Of a DNA stretch of 64,000 nucleotides, positions 59,500-64,000 are shown in pieces. The notes below the pieces were generated by a model. That model did not search any database and was not told where the DNA came from. It saw nothing but the letters and a program-made list of their open reading frames with translations. The translations under genes were made by a program, and so were the position numbers. The DNA is from JBBQWZ01 sp038210135 (GTDB lineage Bacteria > Acidobacteriota > Terriglobia > Bryobacterales > Bryobacteraceae). The DNA is taken from positions 12,577 to 76,576 of the forward strand of contig JBBQWZ010000033.1 of NCBI GenBank assembly GCA_038210135.1, in the 5' to 3' direction. Numbering within the stretch: position 1 is the stretch's first letter; every line of letters starts with the position of its first letter.

Positions 59500-60084
59500 A
59501 TGTGGAATCGCAGAAAAGAAGAAGACTTTGTGCCGAAGCCTGCTTCGGTCCCGCCGACCCAGTCGCAACTTTCTCAGGAGGGAATTCCGATGTCCACGTT
59601 ATCCGGACGCACGCTGGACTCGACGCCTCAGCAGTCGGCGTCGTCGCGCTCCGCCAACATTGGAAAGTCAGTCACGATTAAAGGCCAGATCTTCTCGCGC
59701 GAAGATTTGACGATTGATGGAGAAGTGGAAGGCACTGTCGAGTTGCAGGAAAACCGTTTGACGGTTGGACCGAACGGCAAGGTGCTGGCTGGCGTAAAGG
59801 CGCGCGAGATCGTGGTATTCGGAACGATCCACGGGAACGTGGAGACGACCGACAAGATCGACATCCGCAAAGACGCGAAGCTGGTTGGCGATATCAAGAC
59901 GGCGCGCATTGTGATCGAAGACGGCGCCTATTTCAAGGGCAATATCGATATCATCAAGCCGGAAGTCGTTCGGCCGGCAGCCGTGACAGCACCGAAGGTG
60001 CAACCCGCGCCGAGCGTGAGTGCGCCGGCAAGTTCGCCGCAAGTGACCGCGGCTGCGGCGGGTGCAAACGACGTGAAGCGGTAA
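59500..60084 (+). CDS. Bactofilin (polymer-forming cytoskeletal protein)
   Basis: A 194-residue protein with a central bactofilin beta-helix (about 53-150): ANIGKSVTIKGQIFSREDLTIDGEVEGTVEL, RLTVGPNGKVLAGVKAREIVVFGTIHGNVETTDKIDIRKDAKLVGDIKTARIVIEDGAYFKGNID. Disordered N- and C-terminal tails (PTQSQLSQEG; Pro/Ala/Val-rich end) flank it. Bactofilins polymerise without nucleotide and act in cell shape or polar localisation. An AAGGAG site precedes the ATG. Confidence 0.93.
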   Translation: MWNRRKEEDFVPKPASVPPTQSQLSQEGIPMSTLSGRTLDSTPQQSASSRSANIGKSVTIKGQIFSREDLTIDGEVEGTVELQENRLTVGPNGKVLAGVKAREIVVFGTIHGNVETTDKIDIRKDAKLVGDIKTARIVIEDGAYFKGNIDIIKPEVVRPAAVTAPKVQPAPSVSAPASSPQVTAAAAGANDVKR

Positions 60085-60116
60085 GTTTAGACGGGTAGAC
60101 GCGAAGCAGCGGCACG

Positions 60117-60695
60117 TTGGAGACACGCAACAGTCACGGGCTTGAACAGTTCTGCGCATCCATTCAGGAGCCGGAAGGGTTGTCGATCCTCGATCTCGCG
60201 GGGGCGAACCAGGGAACGGTTACGTTCATTACGGGCCTGGGACACCGCATTTACTCAGACGATATTTTGCGCACCCTCGAAGCGGTGTACGGATCGGACG
60301 ATGTATCCGTTTACGATCCGCCGCACATGGCGCAATTTCTTGAGCAGAGTCTCGAGTTTCCGGATCAGCATTTCGATGGCGCGCTGGTTTGGGACACGCT
60401 TCAATTTCTGCCTCCACAAATTTTGCAGGTCGCGGTCGACCGGCTGCACAGGATCTTGAAGCCGAACGCGTGCATGCTGGCTTTGTTCCATGCGGAGGAA
60501 AACCTGGAGGCGGTTCCGGCGTATTCGTACCGCATTGCGAACGCGCGCTCGATCCAGCTGACTTCGCGGGGCGGTACTCGAAAAGCAGCGCAGCATTTCA
60601 ATAATCGGAATCTCGAAAAGCTGTTCCAGGATTTCGGTTCGGTGAAGTTTTTCCTGACGCGGGATCACCTGCGCGAAGTGATCGTCCGGCGCTAA
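60117..60695 (+). CDS. Class I SAM-dependent methyltransferase-like protein
   Basis: A 192-residue Rossmann-fold protein starting at TTG. LSILDLAGANQGTVTFITGLGHRIYSDDIL is a motif I, DQHFDGALVWDTLQFLPPQILQVAVDRLHRILKPNACMLALFHAEE corresponds to motifs II-III. The C-terminus (SRGGTRKAAQHFNNRNLEKLFQDFGSVKFFLTRDHLREVIVRR) is conserved-looking. Function unknown; it lies between a bactofilin and lysS and may be co-transcribed. Confidence 0.75.
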   Translation: METRNSHGLEQFCASIQEPEGLSILDLAGANQGTVTFITGLGHRIYSDDILRTLEAVYGSDDVSVYDPPHMAQFLEQSLEFPDQHFDGALVWDTLQFLPPQILQVAVDRLHRILKPNACMLALFHAEENLEAVPAYSYRIANARSIQLTSRGGTRKAAQHFNNRNLEKLFQDFGSVKFFLTRDHLREVIVRR

Positions 60696-60741
60696 CTCGA
60701 TCACTTCGCCGCATCGTCCGTGAGACGATAAATGATTACCT

Positions 60742-62190
60742 ATGTCCCTTGAAGACGACCTGTTAAAGCAGCGCCTGGAACGCATCCGCGATATCGAGAA
60801 ACTTGGCTTTTCGGCTTACGGAAAGCGTTTCGATTTTACCCATTCGGTGCCGGACATCCTGCGAGACTATACCGCGAAGACGACGGAAGAATTGGATGCC
60901 GCGAAGCCGCTGGTCAAGATTGCCGGACGCCTGATGAGCGTGCGCCGCATGGGCAAGGCGAGCTTCTGTCACTTGCAGCAGTGGGGCCAGCGAATTCAGG
61001 TTTATATCAAAAAGGACGCGGTTTCAGAGCGCGACTACGCGCTGCATCAGATTCTGGATATTGGCGACATCATTGGTGTTGAGGGCTACCTGTTCCGTAC
61101 GCGCACGGGCGAGTTGAGCGTCCACGCGGAGAAGCTTGAGTTCCTATCTAAGATTCTGTTGAATATGCCGGAGAAATGGCATGGGCTCGAAGATGTGGAG
61201 ACGCGCTACCGGCAGCGGTATCTGGATTTGACCGCGAATCCGGAGAGTCAGAAGATTTTCCTGACGCGAGCCAAGATTGTTTCGTCGCTGCGGCGTCAGC
61301 TCGAGGAACGCGGCTTTGTCGAAGTGGAAACGCCGATGATGCAGGCGCTGTACGGCGGGGCCGCGGCGCGTCCGTTCGTGACGCACCACAATACGCTCGA
61401 TATCGATCTGTATATGCGGATCGCACCGGAGTTGTACTTGAAGCGGCTGGTGGTCGGCGGTCTGGAGCGGGTGTACGAGATCAATCGCAACTTCAGGAAT
61501 GAGGGCATTTCGACGCGCCACAATCCCGAATTTACGATGCTCGAGTTCTATCAGGCGTACACGGATTATCTCGGGATGATGGATCTGTCGGAGGCGCTGT
61601 TGACACAGCTGGCGATCGATGCGACGGGCAGTCCGGCGGTGGAGTTCGATGGACGGACGCTGGATTTCTCGAAGGTCCGGCGCGTTTCGATGGCGGACGC
61701 TGTTCAGGAAGCGGGCGGCAATGGCGCGGCCAAGGGCCACGACCTGTTGCACGAGTTTGAAAAACACGTGGAACCAAAACTGTGGGATCCGACGATTGTG
61801 TTCGACTACCCGGTCGAAGTGTCGCCACTTTCGAAGCAGCGGGCCGACGATCCGTCGATCGTGGAACGGTTTGAGATCTTCGCCGCGGGTATGGAGATCG
61901 GAAACGCGTTTACCGAGCTGAACGATCCGCAGGAGCAGCGCCGCCGTTTCGAGATGCAATTGGGCGAGCGGGAAAAAGGCGACGAAGAAGCACACCAGAT
62001 GGATGAAGATTACATCCGTGCGCTGTGCTACGGGCTTCCGCCGACAGGTGGAGAGGGAATCGGCGTGGACCGGCTCACGATGATCTTCACCAACTCGAAA
62101 TCGATTCGCGACGTGATTCTGTTTCCGCTGTTGCGTCCCGAAGGCGAGATCGGGCTGCTCGAAAAGCTGCGCGAATTCGACGGCATCTAG
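60742..62190 (+). CDS. lysS: Lysyl-tRNA synthetase (class II)
   Basis: A 482-residue class II synthetase charging tRNA(Lys). The N-terminal OB fold (VKIAGRLMSVRRMGKASFCHLQQWGQRIQVYIKKD) binds the anticodon; catalytic motif 1 (FVEVETPMMQALYGGAAARPF), motif 2 (FRNEGISTRHNPEFTMLEFYQAY) and motif 3 (GGEGIGVDRLTMIF) are intact. Length is typical. The following LolC/E-type permease starts nine bases later, suggesting one transcript. Confidence 0.97.
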   Translation: MSLEDDLLKQRLERIRDIEKLGFSAYGKRFDFTHSVPDILRDYTAKTTEELDAAKPLVKIAGRLMSVRRMGKASFCHLQQWGQRIQVYIKKDAVSERDYALHQILDIGDIIGVEGYLFRTRTGELSVHAEKLEFLSKILLNMPEKWHGLEDVETRYRQRYLDLTANPESQKIFLTRAKIVSSLRRQLEERGFVEVETPMMQALYGGAAARPFVTHHNTLDIDLYMRIAPELYLKRLVVGGLERVYEINRNFRNEGISTRHNPEFTMLEFYQAYTDYLGMMDLSEALLTQLAIDATGSPAVEFDGRTLDFSKVRRVSMADAVQEAGGNGAAKGHDLLHEFEKHVEPKLWDPTIVFDYPVEVSPLSKQRADDPSIVERFEIFAAGMEIGNAFTELNDPQEQRRRFEMQLGEREKGDEEAHQMDEDYIRALCYGLPPTGGEGIGVDRLTMIFTNSKSIRDVILFPLLRPEGEIGLLEKLREFDGI

Positions 62191-62199
62191 GAATCCGCT

Positions 62200-63435
62200 G
62201 TGCCTCGCTTCGAATTGTTTGTGGCCGCCCGCTATCTGCGCGCCAAGCGCAAGCAGGCGGTGATCTCCGTGATTACTGTGATCTCGATCCTGGGGGTGAC
62301 GGCGGGCGTGATGGCGCTGGTGGTGGCGCTCGCGATCAACAATGGATTCCGGTCCACGCTGCAGCGGAACCTACTCGGCGCGACGGCGCACGTCAGCATT
62401 CTCGAAAAGGAACCGGGCTTCGGAATCCAGGACTGGCAGCCGTTGACGGAGAAACTGGCGAAGATTCCGCACGTGGTCAGCGCGTCCCCGGGATTGTACG
62501 GCAGCGTGTTCCTGAGCGGTACGCGGCAGTCCTCGGGCTGCGTGTTGAAGGGGATCCCGGTGGGTGGAAACGCGCCGCTGGTGGATGCGTTGGCGAAGTT
62601 GAAGGAAGGTTCGGTTGCGGGGTTGAACAACGCGACAGGCGATTTGCCTGGAATCATTTTGGGTTCACGCCTCGCGCAAGCGACCGGCCTGCTACTGAAT
62701 ACGCAGGTCACGATGATCAGCCCGCAAGGCGAGTTGACGCCCTTCGGTCCGCGTCCGGCGTTCTACCGTTTCCGCGTGGTCGGAATTTTTGAGACGGGAT
62801 TTTTCGAGCTGGATAATGCTTGGGCGTACACATCGCTGAAATCGGCGCAAAAGGTACTTTCGCTTTCAGACGTCGTGAATACGATAGAATTGCGGCTCGA
62901 CGATATCGACAAGGCGAGCGAAGTGGCCGCGGCAACGCAGCCGATCATTGGGCCGGGGCTGACTCCGACGACGTGGAGCGAACAGAATCGGCAGATTTTG
63001 GGTGCGCTCAAAATGGAGCGCCTTGTCACCGTAATCACCATCGGACTGATTCAGCTGGTCGCTGCGCTGAACATCTTTATCGCGTTGGTCATGATGGTGA
63101 TGGAGAAGCATCGCGACGTCGCGGTGCTGATGTCGATGGGCGCGAGCGAAGGGCAAATCCGCAAGATTTTCATGTACCAGGGGCTGCTGATCGGCGCGGT
63201 CGGCTCATCGCTTGGCCTGATTCTCGGGTACGCGATCTGCTTCTTTGCGGACCGGTATCATTGGCCGGCGTTGGATGAACAGGTGTACGCGCTCTCGTAT
63301 GTTCCCTTCGCGCCGAGGCCGCTTGACGGCTTGTGGATCGCAGGGGCGGCGATCCTGGTGAGTTTCCTGGCGACGCTCTATCCGGCGAGGAACGCCGCGC
63401 GGATCATTCCGGTAGAGTCGCTGCGGTACGAGTAG
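62200..63435 (+). CDS. ABC transporter permease of the LolC/LolE family
   Basis: A 411-residue membrane protein starting at GTG. One N-terminal helix (AVISVITVISILGVTAGVMALVVALAI) is followed by a large periplasmic domain (MacB-like core), and then three C-terminal helices (VITIGLIQLVAALNIFIALVMMVME; YQGLLIGAVGSSLGLILGYAICFF; LDGLWIAGAAILVSFLATLYPARNAARI) with the FtsX/LolC DVAVLMSMGASEGQIRKIF motif. LolCDE extracts lipoproteins for transfer to the outer membrane. The LolD ATPase is not in the window, and whether this is LolC, LolE or a fused single permease is not certain. Confidence 0.88.
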   Translation: MPRFELFVAARYLRAKRKQAVISVITVISILGVTAGVMALVVALAINNGFRSTLQRNLLGATAHVSILEKEPGFGIQDWQPLTEKLAKIPHVVSASPGLYGSVFLSGTRQSSGCVLKGIPVGGNAPLVDALAKLKEGSVAGLNNATGDLPGIILGSRLAQATGLLLNTQVTMISPQGELTPFGPRPAFYRFRVVGIFETGFFELDNAWAYTSLKSAQKVLSLSDVVNTIELRLDDIDKASEVAAATQPIIGPGLTPTTWSEQNRQILGALKMERLVTVITIGLIQLVAALNIFIALVMMVMEKHRDVAVLMSMGASEGQIRKIFMYQGLLIGAVGSSLGLILGYAICFFADRYHWPALDEQVYALSYVPFAPRPLDGLWIAGAAILVSFLATLYPARNAARIIPVESLRYE

Positions 63436-63453
63436 TCGGCGATAACAGCTACA

Positions 63454-63863
63454 TGGCAAGGATGCCCAATTCGCCAATGACCGAGGATCAGTACCTCACC
63501 ATCGAGCGCGCCGCGCAATCGAAAAGTGAATTCCACGACGGGCAAATGGACGCGATGGCTGGGGGCTCGCCAAATCACGCGTTTCTTTCCGCCAAAATGA
63601 CGGCGCTGCTCGATCGACAAGTCCCTCCGGGTTGTCGGACCTTTAGTTCCGACATGCGAATCCTCGTCTCCGCGACTGGTCTCTATACCTACGCCGACTG
63701 TGGTGTCGTATGCGGAGAGCTACAGCTGAGTAGTGATCAACGAGACGTGCTTTTGAATCCGGTGCTGATCGCCGAAGTCTTAACACCATCAACGGAGGCA
63801 TACGATCGAGGCAAGAAATTCGAATCGTATCGGACCATCCAGAGTCTCCGTGAATATCTGCTA
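63454..63863 (+). pseudogene. Uma2 family gene interrupted by an insertion sequence
   Basis: The frame encodes MARMPNSPMTEDQYLTIERA, KSEFHDGQMDAMAGGS, MRILVSATGLYTYADCGVVCGE, LNPVLIAEVLTPSTEAYDRGKKFESYRTIQSLREYLLV, matching the Uma2 family through EYLLV. Immediately after a TA dinucleotide (63862-63863) the sequence departs from the family, where VDQD-like residues and the C-terminal strands are expected. The frame stays open by chance to the window end. The missing part should lie beyond the inserted element. Confidence 0.75.
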
Positions 63864-64000
63864 GTGGGATGTCCCCGAGTAACCGATAGCGTTCTGTCTT
63901 CGTCTTGTAATTATGGCGAAGATGGAAGTCTTGCACCTGACCCCGACTCAGCGCGGCGAACTGCAGGCGTACTTGCGAAAGCGGAATCTTCCGGCCAGCG
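63862..64000. mobile_element. Left end of a putative IS630-family insertion sequence (partial)
   Basis: The break in the Uma2 gene falls at TA, the target dinucleotide duplicated by IS630/Tc1-mariner-type elements. A likely terminal sequence GTGGGATGTCCCCGAGTAAC begins at 63864. A transposase-like ORF starts 50 bases inside. The right end and inverted repeat are outside the window. Confidence 0.65.
63913..64000 (+). CDS. IS630-type transposase N-terminus (partial)
   Basis: MAKMEVLHLTPTQRGELQAYLRKRNLPAS resembles the N-terminus of IS630-family transposases, which start with an L(S/T)PxQRxELExLLR.RxLP helix before the first HTH. Only 29 codons are present before the window ends, so the DDE domain is not visible. 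The position inside the Uma2 break supports the call. Confidence 0.6.
   Translation, partial: MAKMEVLHLTPTQRGELQAYLRKRNLPAS

Overview
The window is a high-GC (roughly 60%), gene-dense bacterial chromosome segment. Gene content and style point to an acidobacterium of the Solibacter/Bryobacter kind: Uma2 nucleases, a PadR plus HAAS-type membrane protein pair, a cytochrome c/copper monooxygenase-like fusion, glycine-zipper proteins with a VirB10-like layout, a PEP-CTERM protein, an Nramp-UspA fusion, a bactofilin and many GTG/TTG starts. This placement is inferred from gene content and no marker-gene comparison was possible.

Layout. 1-9.7 kb is one long minus-strand run: a membrane glycosyltransferase, a complete sugar ABC importer with 4-bp start/stop overlaps, MsrA, a Uma2 protein, MutM, a homocysteine methyltransferase-MTHFR fusion and a YrdC/Sua5 protein cut by the window edge. 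9.7-11.5 kb holds two secreted proteins and a strong terminator. 11.6-16.6 kb is a minus-strand threonine synthase-like / DeoC / GAF-GAF-SpoIIE phosphatase / LysA cluster, divergent from an ArgD-type aminotransferase.

17.8-23.1 kb is a compact type III-A CRISPR effector operon (csm1-csm2-csm3-csm4-csm5). It is unusual in three ways. Csm1/Cas10 has no HD nuclease domain and no zinc-ribbon cysteines but keeps the GGDD cyclase motif. Csm2 carries a roughly 157-residue Pro/Gly/Arg-rich repetitive N-terminal extension. No array, cas6, cas1/cas2 or CARF effector gene is visible nearby. This is the most interesting locus in the window.

23.2-35 kb carries a membrane sensor-domain protein, a methyltransferase, tandem Lys/Ala-rich secreted peptides, an ornithine cyclodeaminase-family enzyme, a HicB without a visible HicA, an Nramp-UspA fusion with a palindromic candidate operator, an acyl-CoA synthetase, an MFS transporter and a decayed region with a CpaE-like fragment. 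Two families of dispersed intergenic repeats and a 4 x 53 bp tandem repeat fall mainly here. 35-46 kb has a PIN protein, a bacterial Thg1-like 3'-5' polymerase, secreted/TPR proteins, a PadR regulator with a near-consensus promoter, a cytochrome/monooxygenase-like protein and a DUF669 protein with an SSB-like tail. 46.6-58 kb holds GlgB, an adenosine deaminase-family enzyme, the MntA-HepT and VapBC toxin-antitoxin pairs, CysE, IolB, ThiE, an amino-acid permease and an M61 peptidase.

At 58.0-58.3 kb there is a self-contained mini transcription unit: promoter, a 15-nt perfect complement of the 16S rRNA 3' end, a 21-codon ORF and a terminator. It is followed by a LysR regulator, a bactofilin, a methyltransferase, LysS and a LolC/E-type permease. 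At the right edge a second Uma2 gene is interrupted at a TA dinucleotide by what looks like the left end of an IS630-type element.
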